Source of the DNA: Gaeumannomyces sp. JS-464
Taxonomy: Eukaryota; Ascomycota; Sordariomycetes; Magnaporthales; Magnaporthaceae
Reading direction: 5' to 3'
Assembly: GCA_002197995.1 (NCBI GenBank)
Contig: NGZR01000004.1
Coordinates: forward strand, 1-64,000
DNA: 64,000 bases
This document shows, one piece after another, positions 23,125 through 35,720 of the stretch (its first letter is position 1; the number at the start of each line of letters is the position of its first letter). Made by a program: the position numbers and the translations under genes. Under the pieces are notes generated by a model. The model ran no database searches. It was not told the origin of the DNA and was given only the letters and a program-made list of their open reading frames with translations.

Positions 23125-24620
23125 TTGGATGTTGGTCATTTATGCCTCTCTCCGTCCTGCATGATTCTCACTTGCTTCCCTGACCTTTTTTTTTTTTTTA
23201 TCGGTTCCCCCCATCATCTGCTGTGGGCGTTTTGGGCTTGATTCTCTGTTAATACTTGACTACCTTACCTATACACAAAAAAAAAGCTAAAAAAAAAAAA
23301 AAATATGGAAAGGGGGATGGACGGACCAGGTATTGCATCGACCAGCACGCCGGACCATCTCCCCGGCTTCTCTTGCGTGTTCAATCTATTTCTCCCCGGG
23401 GCGGCACCAAAACATTTTGCTCTTGCGGCGTCATTCGACGCCCCTTGTTTTCCTTTTTTCTTCTTCTTTTTTCTCCGTGCCCTGAACTATTTTGGCTCCA
23501 AAAGGAGAACGCAGCGTCACCAACCTGCTTCCAGCTTTTGTTCACTTCTATCTCCTTATTTTTGTCCTTCTCCGGTCTCCTGTTCGGTCATTTTCTTCCT
23601 TTATGGTTTTGTTTATTTAACTACCCTACGGATTCTATCCGGAGTTCTGAAGTCGATGGTTGCGGTGGTTTTTGGCCCAAATCCTCTCGCCTTGCCGTAC
23701 ACCACACCAATTCCAGACTGTCGTTGTCGGCACATCATAGCCGCATCACTAGGTACTCACGAGGCTGCCATATACGATCTGAGCACCCGTGTTTTTGTTT
23801 TACCGAGTCTCAGCAGTGCTATCGTGGATCACGGAGATACTGAAAACGGCTCAACATCAAGGCGACCAAACAGAATGAGCCTGCATCGGACCCCGGTGAC
23901 CAGGAGAGACTCCGATTTCCTCCGCTGTAGCACGACCCAGTCTTCTGCAGCAATCATCGTCAGAGCACATGCATGCATCAAATCCGACTGATCGATCGGA
24001 GCAGCGAATGCCGAGACCCCTATGACGATGGGCTACCTGGGAATGTGTCGGGCTCAGGCGGGCGATAGAAAGTAGCTTTCTGGGTTTGCAGCAACATGGG
24101 CCCAGGGAGACGCAGTCCGTCGTACAGACGACCCCGAGATTTCTCTCATCAGCCCAGCGAGGGGACGGGAGTTAAGGTTCCTTATTTGGACATCTGGCTG
24201 CGCACCAGTGTCTCAGACTTGACAAAAAAAAAAAAAAAAGAAAGATGGCTTGGACACAAAGAGTGCATGAGCCTCGGGCTCGTCGATATAGAGGACCTTT
24301 GCGCCAGGGGAAAGGATCGCGACTGTAGGTGGCCGGCGTGCACGTAGGTGATGAGCCGTGTGTGGATGGCACGCGGGGCTCTTTGGCTGCATGGTGGCGA
24401 CCTAGGTAGGTAGGTAGGTCAAATACCTAGTCTCCCCTGAGTTTCCCAGCTCTTCGCAAGCCGAAATTAGGAGTAGGGACGGCAGAGGCAAATGTGATCT
24501 TCAATACCAGGCCTTTGTGCTCGATGAATACAACCCTACTTCTAAGGGCATGGTGCTTTAGAGCAGAGATTATAGAGAAGTGTGTGCCCTTTGCGAGATA
24601 GTTGTAGGTACTTGTTCACC
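23125..24620. other. Intergenic with poly(A)/poly(T) tracts
   Basis: Probable 3' UTR of the upstream gene followed by intergenic DNA. It holds a T13 tract near 23185, A-rich runs at 23275-23303, an A16 run at about 24224-24239 and a GGTA repeat at 24403-24418. The longest frame (23305-23991) has no recognisable domain. Confidence 0.5.
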
Positions 24621-24623
24621 TAT

Positions 24624-25940
24624 TTACCTCGGAGCTTGTTTTGCCCCTTGCCGTGCAGGATCGTGGCTGGATTTCTCGCCGTCATCCCTATCACGCGGCG
24701 GTAAACCATCGCCGGGGGTGGCGGCGCCAGCGGTGCCGGGTTCGGCCGAGGGAGCATCAGCGGCAGAGGAGGCGTGGGCAGGGGGATCGCCCGCCGCATC
24801 AGCAGCAGCCGCCGCCGCCGCCGGGTTGCCACCCAGGTCCGCGCCAAGCCCGTCAAGGAAGCTGTCAGCGAGCTTCTTCGCCCTGCGCTCGGCGACGTCC
24901 CTCCTCTTCTCCTCGATCTCCCTCCTGCGGCGCTCGACCTCGTCCCTCCGCGCCCTGCCCTGCTCCTCGCGCTCGCGGCGGACCCTCTCGGTCTCGGCGC
25001 GCGCCTTCTCCAGCGCCTCCATCTCGGCCCTCCTCCTCGCCTCGTCGCCGGCCGTGAAGGCGTAGAAGCCCGTGCCGCGGTTCCGGATCTCGCGCGCGGC
25101 GTCGTAGTGCGTCTCGGGCGGCGGCGTGGCGGACCGGTCGCGCTTGCGCGCCAGCGCCTCCATGCCCTCCTCGTCGGCCGCCGCGAACGCCTCGGCCTGC
25201 ACGGCGTCGCCCCAGATCAGGCCCGAGGCGGGCGCGACGGGGCGCGCCGACATGGCCTCGAGGTCGGCCGCCGCCGCCAGCCCCGCGCGCGCGCGCTGCT
25301 CCTGCCGCCGGGCCTGGGCGCGCGTGCCGCGGCGGGTGCGGCCGAACTCGTCCGTGTAGGTGATGACCTCGGTGTCGTTGTCGTCCGCGTCGCCGCCGTC
25401 GCCGTCGTCGTCTGACGAGTCTGAGGAGGATGAGCCGCCGCCGCCACCGCCGTCGGGCCGGTCGAGGTGCTTCTCGGCCCACTTGCGGTCAAAGTCGACG
25501 AGCGGGTCGCGGTCGCCGGTGCCTGAGCCGGAGCGGGCGTCGGGGACGTAGTCGCCGCGCTTCATGGCCGCGTACCGGCGGGCCTTCTCCTCCATGTTCA
25601 GGCGCGCGGCCTCGCGCTCGCGCTCCGACTCGAAGGTGCCCGTGGGCGAGCGCAGGCGGAGCTTGTTGCCGCCGCGGCGACCGTCTGGTGCGTCAAAGTC
25701 GCGTTTTGCGCCGTCCTTGCGCTTGGCCTTGACGCCCGCGAATATGTCGTCGGTCTTGGAGGGGCGTGTCCGGCCCTTGGTGGCGGTGGCGGGTGCCGAT
25801 GCCGAGGAGGACGACGTTGTGGGCGGCTTTGAGAGGAGGGAGCCGAGCTGGGCGGAGAAGGACAGCGAGCTCGAAAGGTCCATCGCCTTCCGCTGCCGTT
25901 TTTGCGGCGGCTGGCCGTAGAGGTTCGGGTCCTGTGGCAT
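24624..25940 (-). CDS. CCDC174-like nuclear protein
   Basis: Intact 438-residue intronless frame. I chose the ATG at 25940 (MPQDPNLYGQPPQKRQRK), which matches the usual N-terminus of fungal homologues; an in-frame ATG six codons upstream exists. Recognisable parts are SLSFSAQLGSLL (about residues 25-36) and MEEKARRYAAMKRGDYV (about 120). DFDRKWAE comes next, then an acidic Ser/Asp stretch and the signature TYTDEFGRTRRGTRAQARR (about 195-215). HYDAAREIRNRGTGFYAFT (about 280) follows, then a long Arg/Glu-rich coiled coil (295-360) and an Ala/Pro-rich disordered tail. CCDC174 proteins are nuclear and have been linked to the exon-junction/splicing machinery in animals; the fungal role is inferred. 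No frame break is seen despite many GC runs. Confidence 0.85.
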   Translation of the reverse strand: MPQDPNLYGQPPQKRQRKAMDLSSSLSFSAQLGSLLSKPPTTSSSSASAPATATKGRTRPSKTDDIFAGVKAKRKDGAKRDFDAPDGRRGGNKLRLRSPTGTFESEREREAARLNMEEKARRYAAMKRGDYVPDARSGSGTGDRDPLVDFDRKWAEKHLDRPDGGGGGGSSSSDSSDDDGDGGDADDNDTEVITYTDEFGRTRRGTRAQARRQEQRARAGLAAAADLEAMSARPVAPASGLIWGDAVQAEAFAAADEEGMEALARKRDRSATPPPETHYDAAREIRNRGTGFYAFTAGDEARRRAEMEALEKARAETERVRREREEQGRARRDEVERRRREIEEKRRDVAERRAKKLADSFLDGLGADLGGNPAAAAAAADAAGDPPAHASSAADAPSAEPGTAGAATPGDGLPPRDRDDGEKSSHDPARQGAKQAPR

Positions 25941-25959
25941 CACTCTGAGGGGCCGCAAG

Positions 25960-26670
25960 GGGGATGGGTGTGATTTTCGCCGTCACGGGTCGTTGAAGAT
26001 GGGGCGTGGGATTAATGTCTGCATGTGGTGGATGTTTCCAAACGTCTGGTCATCTTGACGCTAAATCTACAGTGACCGTAGTGGGTCCCCGCGCTAGATT
26101 GGCACCTTGGCCAAAGAAAGGCTGTAGTTCGAAGATCAAATGCAGCAAACAGGTGAGAATATTAAAACAAGAAAGAACATAATAAACAGAAAGGATAAAG
26201 GAAACAGAAGAGATACAGAAAATAGGGGAGAAAATAATAGAGAATGTGAAATGATATAGGAAGCAGAAAAGCAGAATCTGCAAGATAAGCTCCGATGATG
26301 GGGGGCTCCAATCAACGTTGTCGGAATTGTAGATTTTTACGTGGCCGCCGTGATCAGGCCGGACCCTGTGTGAGAGTCAGCAGCCTCTCATATTGAACCC
26401 AATCAACCTCAACCACATTATCAATGCGGACATACGGCAAGTCCTTGATCAGGCTGCAGCAATACATACAATCAGGCATGACTCTGGCTATCGGTATAGC
26501 TCTACAGAGGTTCCCATGCTGTCAATGACCGAATCATCCCTCAACATTTCAGCCTCGAGGGATCGTGGTGAAAGAAAGATGCAAGAGACATCTTGCACGA
26601 GAACGAACTTTTTTTTCTCCCTCTAATCGCATCTTAAACATTCGCAAACGGTCACAATGATCGCTAATCC
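25960..26670. other. Intergenic, AT-richer
   Basis: Contains an A/G-rich stretch at 26150-26290 and is AT-richer than its surroundings. It lies between the start of the CCDC174-like gene and the stop of the homoserine dehydrogenase gene. No gene seen. Confidence 0.6.
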
Positions 26671-26672
26671 CC

Positions 26673-27854
26673 CTATGAGATCTGAGCCAGCACCTTGAGC
26701 AAGTCGCTCGTTACACCCATCGCCGTCACTTCGCCACCGGCGCCGGCACCCTGAATGATCAGGGGATTGGCGCCGTAGCGCTTGGTGTAGAAGCTGATGA
26801 TATTGTCGCTGCCCTTCAGCGCGGCGATAGGGTGCGAGCGGTCGAACTTCTCCAGGCCGACCTTGACCTGCTTGGCGGCCACGTCGATGCTGCCGACGAA
26901 CCTGACGACCTTGCCCTCGCGCTCAGCCGCGGCCTTGATCTCCTCCATCCCCGAGTCGAACTCGGGCAGCCTCTGCATGAACTCGTCGCCACTGGCCACA
27001 GACTCGAGGGCCTTGGGGATGAGGCTCTGGACGGGGAACGAGGTGGGCGACTCGATCTCGAGCCCGGCCAGGCGGCCGAGTACGGTCAGCTTCCTGGCGA
27101 CATCGAGTCCATTGAGGTCGTCGCGCGGATCAGGCTCCGTGTAGCCGAGCTCCTTGGCCTTGGCCACCTCGGCTGACCACTTTCCGCCCGCACCGCTGAG
27201 AGGGGCAAACGAGTTGAAGAGGAAGGACATTGTGCCGCTCAGCACTCCCTCGATCCTGGTGACCTCGTCGCCCGTGTCAACGAGGTCCTTGATGGTGGAG
27301 ATGACGGGCAGGCCGGCGCCGCACGAGGCCTCGTGGAAGACCTTCGCGCCCGACGTGGCCGAGGCGGCAAAGATGTCGCGCCAGAGCGAGAAGGGGCCCG
27401 AGAAGGCCTTCTTGTTGGGCGTGACGATACTGACGCCGCGCGAGAGGAAGAGCGGGTAGCTGTCGGCGACGTCCTGCGAGCTCGTGTTGTCGACCAGCAC
27501 CACCTTGGCCGGGGCCCTGGCCAGGTACTCGGCCAGCTCGGGCAGGGCCGGGGGCGCGCGACGAGGCGGCCACGGCGGCCACGACGTCGGCCGTGGGCAC
27601 CTCGGCGTAGTCGTCGTGGAACAGCGCCTTCTTGCTCGTGGCGATGTAGCAGAGGCTCAGCCGAGGCGAAGGCCGGCGCTTGGCCAGCTCCGTCAGCTGG
27701 CCGATGAAGCACTTGCCGACACCACCGGCACCTGGGAGTGAATTCTTGTTAGCAAGAAGGATGCTGCTGTTGGATGTACTTGGGGCTGTCGTTTGTGACC
27801 CCGATGTTTCCACATACCAATGATGGCGATAAAGACCTGGTTCTTAGACGCCAT
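26673..27854 (-). CDS. HOM6: Homoserine dehydrogenase (one frame break)
   Basis: It reduces aspartate semialdehyde to homoserine with NAD(P)H in the threonine/methionine pathway, in the cytosol. Exon 1 (27854-27818) encodes MASKNQVFIAIIG. An intron follows with donor GTATGT at 27817 and acceptor at 27732, and exon 2 runs from 27731. The GAGGVGK nucleotide-binding loop spans the junction. Then come VVLVDNTSSQDVADSYP, TPNKKAFSG, GLPVISTIKDLVDTGDEV, EGVLSGTMSFLFN, TEPDPRDDLNGLDVARK (catalytic domain) and a final GAGAGGEVTAMGVTSDLL. Length is about 364 residues, normal for the family. A single extra base in the run of five G at about 27550-27555 breaks the frame between ADVVAAVAASS and the LPELAEYLA segment; total coding length is 3n+1. 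All other motifs are intact, so a sequence error is likely. It is divergent from the Trm8 gene. Confidence 0.92.
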
Positions 27855-28330
27855 TTCTTCACAGGACTGATCTGTTTTTATTCTCCTCGATGAATCTAGT
27901 GACAAGCAGACAATTCCTCAAATGTCTTTGCAGGTCAATATAATGGGATATAACTCCGAGAATGGCACTTGAGCTGCATTGATGGTGGGGTTGAAAATCA
28001 CCCATGAGCTCTCCGATAGCGGCGGGGAAGGCACCGCAATAGCACCTGAACCTCATTTCAGAGCTGTCTGGGCCGCTGCAGCAAGGGTCCCCCACCTAAA
28101 GGGGACGCTGCAGATTAGTCCTTGCGTTCAGCATCGAAAGCCCCACACGGCTACAAGCTTCACATCAGATGCAGTTTTTGAGGCTCCCCAACGCGGCCAA
28201 TTTCACAGCAATGAATTCAATGGATTCGTCAGAAAGGACATAAAAACAATCCGGAGAACTTCCACACCCAGACTGGCAGGATCCATCACCTCCACCCCCG
28301 ACAGCAGCGCTGGAGGCGACCGGTGACACA
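27855..28330. promoter_or_regulatory. Shared divergent promoter of HOM6 and TRM8
   Basis: 476 bp separate the two start codons of oppositely transcribed genes, so both promoters must lie here or overlap it. No defined binding site is claimed. Confidence 0.5.
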
Positions 28331-29352
<1,022 letters not shown>

Positions 29353-29551
29353 TCAACAGTGCATCCCAAAAGATACATCGAGAGCTGTCTGTGATTTGGC
29401 GTGGTAGGCCGTACACCTACCTACCTTGCTATTTGAGTTCCCAAAGCAGAGATTTCCCGATACCCGAATTAAAAGTACACAAATCCCCACAGCATCTCTT
29501 TCCCATGCCACATCGGACTCCGGCTTTCTCGAGTAGGCCAGGGCTCGAATT

Positions 29552-31047
29552 TCAAGCCTTGACACATTCGACAGCGCTCAGACCAAATCCCTCGGTCAAA
29601 TTCACCTTGTTGATTTTCAGCCCAGCCTTGGAAGCGAGCTCGTCGAATCCCTCGACTGTTCTTTCCTTGCCACCCAAGTTCATCATGAACAAGTCGATGG
29701 CCGCAGTCATGGCGATTGGTGGGTTGGATATGATTTGCTCGATGATGATCAGCCTGCTGTCTGGCGCCATGGCATCGGCGATCACGCGCAGGATTTTGAC
29801 ACATTCTTCATCGCCATAGTCGTGCAGGCAGCGGCGGATGAAGTAGACCAGTGCTCCTGGATATGGGTCGTTGTTCAAATTCGTCAGCTGCTGTGCGGAT
29901 ACACCATGGCATCTTATGTTGATCACACAGCATGCAATAAAGAATGGGTGAGCAATGCTACTAACCTTTTACAGGCTGCTCCTGGTGGAAGTCCATAGCC
30001 ATCTTCTGCGCATCCCGCAGCATAGGGTCGTCCACCTTCTCCAGCTCGTTGACGACCTCGGGGAGATCCTGCAGGACGCAGCGGCTCATAGGAAGGCCTG
30101 GGGTGCTTTCGCAGATAGCCTTGGTGACGTGGCCTTTGCTGGCGCCCACGTCCACCAAAAGCGCTCTGGTGCCTGTAGGGTCGACGGCTGCCTCGCGAGC
30201 CACCCAACTGAAGTCGTAAACGCCTGTCATAGGCATCATCTTCTCGAACGCGCCAAACGCTTTCATGCCTTCGGCGACCCCGTTCCGGTCGGGGTCCTGC
30301 CGCATCAGCTCCCACACTGTCAACTCGGGTTTGCCGTGGGCGAAGGAATAGGGCGTGTGCGTCCGCGTCGCCGGCTCTTTGCACCCGTACTTTTTGAAGT
30401 AGTCCGGGAGGGCGAACAGTGCCGGGATATTCATGGACGTCCTGGGCAGCGGGTGAGTGTTGTTAGGACAGCTATACGGGCGGGGAGTTGGTGGTGGTTA
30501 GGTACATGGCTGGCTTTGGTGCTCACATGAATTGAAACGCTGGCTGTAGCGAGTGAGGCCCAACAAAGACCTTGGATCTCGCGTGTGCGTGACCTTGTCG
30601 CCGTCGACCTGCTTGAGGAGTCCGTTGGCGACGAGCACCCAGGCGACCCGCCCTTTCATCATAGACTCAGTATGTGTTCAGGATACACAGCAAATGTGAT
30701 ATCGCGCCAGGCAACATACTGGTCAAGGCAGTCTCGGAGCCCAGCTTTGTGGCGAGATCGTTGTATGAGATCGCTCCCTCAGCCGGGATGTGCTCAAAGC
30801 CTCCCAGGGCAGCGAACAGGCGGGTCGCCATCAGGAAGCAGATCCCAAAATAGCCATCCATCATGGCCTCGACAGGGTGCTTGAGGGACCCCAGGACTGC
30901 CTGGGCCGACTCGATGGCCTTCGCGCGCTGTTTGGGATCGACAGTACCGCGTTCTACGCTCGATCTGAGGTCCCGCACGGCCTGGGAGAGTTCCGAGACC
31001 GATGCATCGAGCTCGGCTCCGGGGATGAATTCGCTGGGGGTGGCCAT
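29552..31047 (-). CDS. SAM-dependent O-methyltransferase (class II, secondary-metabolite type)
   Basis: It transfers a methyl group from S-adenosylmethionine to a hydroxyl, usually of a phenolic metabolite. I place the start at ATG 31047 (MATPSEFIPGAELDAS) and infer four exons: 31047-30720, about 30652-30527, 30441-29967 and 29856-29552. The N-terminal helical dimerisation region is in exon 1 and RVAWVLVANGLLKQV in exon 2. MNIPALFALPDYFKKYG and the SAM loop LLVDVGASKGHVTKAI are in exon 3. FIRRCLHDYGDEECVKIL, with the usual catalytic-base His, and RLIIIEQII are in exon 4. The exons sum to 3n+1, so a base error or a different splice site lies near the exon 2/3 junction (about 30440-30530). No polyketide synthase, NRPS or P450 neighbours are present, so its substrate is unknown. 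Confidence 0.85.
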
Positions 31048-31946
31048 GGCGATATCCAGGGTGTTTCGAGAGTTTGTCAAGTTCCGTGTCTCTCACGAGA
31101 GTCCTCGTTGAAGCTACCGAGACTTTTAAGAGACTGAGAGACACATCTTGGTCGATATATATATAGTAGGCATCCGTATCCTAAGGCGACTAGCCTTGAC
31201 ATCTCCTACCCCGAGTAAATCCAGGCTCGCACGAAGCTTCGGTAAATTGGTCGGGCTTGGGGGATATGAAACTCACTAAATCTAGGGACACTAGCACCGT
31301 CGGATTTAGCATAGTCGAGGAATTGCGGAGGTGAGCCTGTTGTCACTATACTCCGTCTACAAAATGAGACAACATGCCGAAGACCCCGATAGCTCCGATG
31401 AGATCGGCCAGGAGGCTCGTTCCCCGTTTGGTGAAGCCTAAGAGTTCCCCGAAAGCGCTCGGCATTTTCATAATGGGACGGCGGGTTTATGTGATTTTCT
31501 TTCCGAAGATGGTGCATCCACATGGTGGGAATAACGGCGGCAGAAAATCAACACAAATGACAACCACCATGAGTAAGGCGTAGAATGAATGCATGTTAGC
31601 CGCTGCACGCTCGCCTTTACAATAACTTGTCCGTCTGTCGTGACCTCGCAAATGTTCCTGGGCTCGCGCACGGTGTGACGGTCCACTCAGCAAGCGGCAA
31701 GCGGGTCCGGCTCCCAGGTGCTCCATCGTTATCAAATTGCTATTGTGTCATTTCCACGGGCACGAGCTGCTCAGGATAGCCCACAGCACTTCCGCTGGAG
31801 CTTTGCTCACAGCCGCAGTCACGAGGGTGACAGCACCTCTACTGCTCCAACGTCAACAAGAATGATACGTCGGCTCTCCAAACTCGCCAACAGCAAACGA
31901 TGGGCCACCGGCTCCTCTCGGACACAGGAACGAGAACTTCCCTATT
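31048..31946. other. Intergenic, divergent promoters
   Basis: About 900 bp between the start codons of the O-methyltransferase and the Mdm1-type gene. A TATATATATA stretch at 31156-31165, just upstream of the O-methyltransferase start, could serve as a TATA element for that gene. No gene seen. Confidence 0.5.
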
Positions 31947-34900
31947 ATGGCCCTTAAGGGACGAGACGTGATCCTTGCTGGGCTCGCAAGTTTCATCGCC
32001 TGGGGCTACGCAACCCACTGGTTCCCGACCCTCCGATTCGCCGGCTATGCCTTCGTCGCCGGCCTCCTGCTCGCCCTACTGGCCGTCCTCGGCCTGGTCC
32101 TGCTCCCCTCCAAGGGCCCCCACTATGCCGACGACCGCCGCTCCGCGCGGCCCCACGGTGTCGCTTTCGTCGCCCCCACCGCCTGGCCTGCCGAGCTCGC
32201 CGCCCTCGATGCCCGCCAGTCGTACAAGCCCCCGCCGTTGGTCCCCGACGCGCCCAAGGTGTCGCAGGTGCTCGAGCAGCTAGTCCACTTTATCGTGCGC
32301 GATTTCGTCCAGTCCTGGTATGGCAGCATCAGCAAGAACCCCGCCTTTACGAACGAGGTCGACCGCGCCATCGGCGGCGCCCTCGTCAACATCTGCGACC
32401 GCCTGCAGCACGTCGACTTGGCCGAGATCTTGACTGGCCGTCTGGTGCCTGTCCTGACCGCCCACTTCCGGAGTTTCTACGATGCCGAGAGGTCTGTCAG
32501 GGGTAGGAAGCTCAACCGCTCCGTCACCGAGTCCGAGGAGCCTAGACCTAGTCATTGCCTCCAAGTACAACGATGGGAAGCTGCACCCCGCCGCAAGCCT
32601 GTCGCATACGGACACGAGAGTGGCGCAGCAGGAGTACCTCCGTGGCGTCGTCTCCAAGATCTTGCCAAAGGTCTTGCCCGACAACATGCTCAGGAGCCGT
32701 GCGGTCTCGGTTCTGATTAGGGAGATCGTCGCGTGCGCCGTTCTCTCCTCGGTGATGGGCGTGTTGTCTGACCCGGATACCTGGAACCAGGTCATGGAGA
32801 ACTACGGCCGGAGCATGCTGCAGGACCGGTCAACTGTGAGGAAACTGCGCGCGCCGCCCTGGACCAGCATGCGCTGCCGGCCCCGAAGACTGGGAAGCCC
32901 GCGGCCTTCCCCAGGCTCGCTCCTGGCGACAGCGAGCGTCGGTTCGAGAAGTTTGTTCGGTCTGTGAAGAAGGTCAACAACCTCTCGGACGCCCGGAGAT
33001 TCAGCGAGGTAGCGAGCCAACTCAAAAGAGAGTCCCAAAGAGAGGGACAGGACCAGGTCTACCTCCGCCGCCTGGATATGGGCAAGAGGCTTCTTGACCA
33101 GCGGGTGCATCAACTTGCCGCAGGCGGTGATCGGCGTGCCACACAGCCGCACGTCACGGCACAAGCACCCAGCGTTTCTAGACTTGAGAACGCACCGCTT
33201 GAGGAGCTGCTCCGAGACGCCTCCGGGTTGTCCTACTTCATGGAGTACATGGACCGGCAACGTCTGCTGCCATTGGTCCAGTTCTGGATCGTTGTGGATG
33301 GGTTTCGAAACCCGCTGGAGGACGACGGCCCAGAGACCGAACAGCTCCCACTGGCATTGCCGCCATGGACCGACTCAGACAGGCTTGACCTGGCCCAGAT
33401 ACAGCAGGCATACCTCTCAATGCCCGTGCTCAAAGTCCCAAGCTCGTCCAAGAAGCTTGTGCAGGAGTTTCTCAGCGCTGGAAAGGCTGCCACACCCGCA
33501 CAGTACTACAGGGCTCGCCGTGCGATTCTACGCGCACAGACTGCCGTCCTGGACGAGATGAAGCTCAACCACTTCCAGAACTTCAAAAAATCCGACTTGT
33601 TCTACAAGTGCCTCGCAGCCGAAGAGGCCTCTAGCGCGGCAGCAAGTGTTACTATCGACAACGGGTCACACCCGCCGATGGCTCCGCCTATCATGAGCAG
33701 AGCATCGCAGTCCTTCACAGCCGCCCCTAAATCTAATCACATCTCGCGTCTGGCAACCCGTCTTCAGCCTGGCCCACACCATGCCCGTAGGGCAGGCTCA
33801 GTGGCGGATATCAGGTCTGTGCATGGAAACGGCAACAGCGCCGACCCCCTGGCCATCCCTCGACGGTCTCTAGACGAAGACGCATCTCCGAACCCCTTGT
33901 TTGATGACGAGGACTGGGACAATGATGCCTTGGCAGACTCCGTCCAAAGCTTGGATCAGGACCTCACTCAACCCGCCCCCGACACCCGTGTGGTAAAGGC
34001 GGTTGAGGATGCGCTGAACACAATTATGGAGGACAGCCAAGCGCCGACTGCCGAAGACCTCCGGGAATCACTTTTCCGGGGACGATGCGGGCTCGAGCCT
34101 TTTCCCCCCTGACACAGAATCCAACCGCGGCTCAAAGCGGGGCTCGCTTGACGTGGTACGTCCAGGCCAGCTCTCGAAAGAACCTGAGAAGCCAAGCTTA
34201 GCTTCTCTAGGCCTTGTGAGCGCGGCGTCCAGGATTGGGGTCTTTGAGGACAACGATCTCTTCGCCGACGAGGACAAGTATCTCCCCGACGAGCGCGATG
34301 ATCTGGACGAGGACAAGGACGACGACGACGACGACGAAGACCAGGTCCACGATGCCCCTGGAGATCTGGGTCTTGCAGAGGCCATCACAGTCTTGACCAA
34401 CGATATAGACCGGCGGCTGGTTGCCCAGAACGCCATCGTCGAGTCTCTGCTGCGTAAGGCGGAACTCACCAATAATACAGCAGAGCTCAGGATTCTTCGA
34501 AAGTCCAGGGCCAGTCTGCAGCGGGAGATACGCAGGAAAGAACTGCAAAGACAGCAATATTAATCCAGGAGAGTGATAACAGCTTGTACGGCCGCTCCAC
34601 GATCAGCATCAAGTCTATCCAGGTCGGCAGGGATGACGACGGCAAGGAGTTTGCACTCTACGTCATCGAGGTCTCGCGGGACTGCGAGAAAGATGCCGGC
34701 AGCCACGTGGCCTGTAGCCGACGGTACAGCGAGTTCTTGGAGCTCACCAAAAGCTTCGCTTCCCGATACCCATCGGTCTCGCGCAACCCTCGATTTTCCC
34801 GCGTCGTCGGATGGTCATGAAGCTCCAGAATGACTTCCTTCAGAAGCGCAGAGAAGCCTTGGAGAAGTATCTTCGAGAACTGCTGCTCCTGCCCGAGGCA

Positions 34901-35720
34901 TGCCGCAGCCGGGATCTGAGAGCATTCCTTTCTCAGAGTGCGATAAACACAAGGACAGGATCTTGTGGACCGGGAGGACAAGAAAGATTGATCACACGAC
35001 TGTACGACTCGGTAGCGGACGGAATGGAGGACATCCTGGGCAGTATCCCTGTGCTCGACCAACTTTCGCTCGCCGGGCAAAACCTCATCGCGGCGGCGAC
35101 CAGCCAGCTCAACACAATGCCCCTGGACACCAACGATGACGGTGCCATATCAGCAGCAGAGGCTGAGGCAGAATTGAACGCCTTCGAGAACAAGGAGCTC
35201 GAGCCGTTTGTGAAGCCGATTTGCGACATATTCCTCGAAGTGTTCGAGCTCAACAGGGGTAATAATTGGTTGCGTGGCCGGGCCGTGGTGGTTGTCCTCC
35301 ACCAGCTGCTCGGGGGCACGATCGAGCGGAAGCTCCGGGACAACGTCAAGCTACTGACGCAGGAAGACGCCATATTACGTTACGTGGGCCTGTTGCGCGA
35401 CAACATGTGGCCCGGGGGCGAGCTGCAGAGGAACAAGCAACCCCGCACTCCGGCGCAAAAGTCGAGGACCAGGACCGAGGCCAGTGTCATGCTGGCCACG
35501 CTGGTTCCCGACCTTGCCGGAAGCGTGGTGGGACGGCTCAACGCGCAGGCGGCGAGCCGGCGCATTTTTGCGACCCTGAATAACCAGCGGCTAAAGTAAG
35601 TTGCAATCCTCACCTCTCCCAGTCGGACAACTGTGAATTTAAGCTAACTTCTTCTTTAGTACACACTTAGCCTTCACCGTTCTGGATGAGCTGATCGACG
35701 TTTTGTTTTCGGACACCTAA
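31947..35720 (+). CDS. MDM1: Mdm1/SNX14-type sorting nexin (PXA-RGS-PX-Nexin_C), frame-broken
   Basis: Family members tether the endoplasmic reticulum to vacuole/lysosome and lipid droplets. Two N-terminal hydrophobic helices (residues about 8-55, VILAGLASFIAWG and FVAGLLLALLAVLGLVLL) anchor it in the ER. A PXA domain follows: VLEQLVHFIVRDFVQSWYG, GALVNICDRLQHVDLAEIL, LPKVLPDNMLRSRAVSVLIR. Then an RGS-like domain (SGLSYFMEYMDRQRLLPLVQ) and an acidic linker. The PX domain includes IKSIQVGRDDDGKEF and CSRRYSEFLEL. Last is the C-terminal nexin domain: LYDSVADGMEDILGSIP, LLGGTIERKL, LAFTVLDELIDVLFSDT. A final 64-nt intron (35596-35659) splits AA|T. At least six one-base breaks occur, near 32540, 32850, 34080, 34560, 34790 and 34800. 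Each restores the family frame and none has splice signals. Consensus errors are more likely than loss of function. Confidence 0.88.

Noticed and set aside
23305..23991. 228-codon frame with hydrophobic Phe-rich segment
   Set aside because: It lies in probable 3' UTR or intergenic DNA, is rich in T-run-derived Phe, and has no recognisable domain.
24774..25415. 213-codon plus-strand frame
   Set aside because: Antisense shadow of the GC-rich CCDC174-like gene.
29552..31047. Secondary-metabolite gene cluster
   Set aside because: Only the O-methyltransferase fits; neighbours are tRNA modification, amino-acid synthesis and membrane-tether genes.
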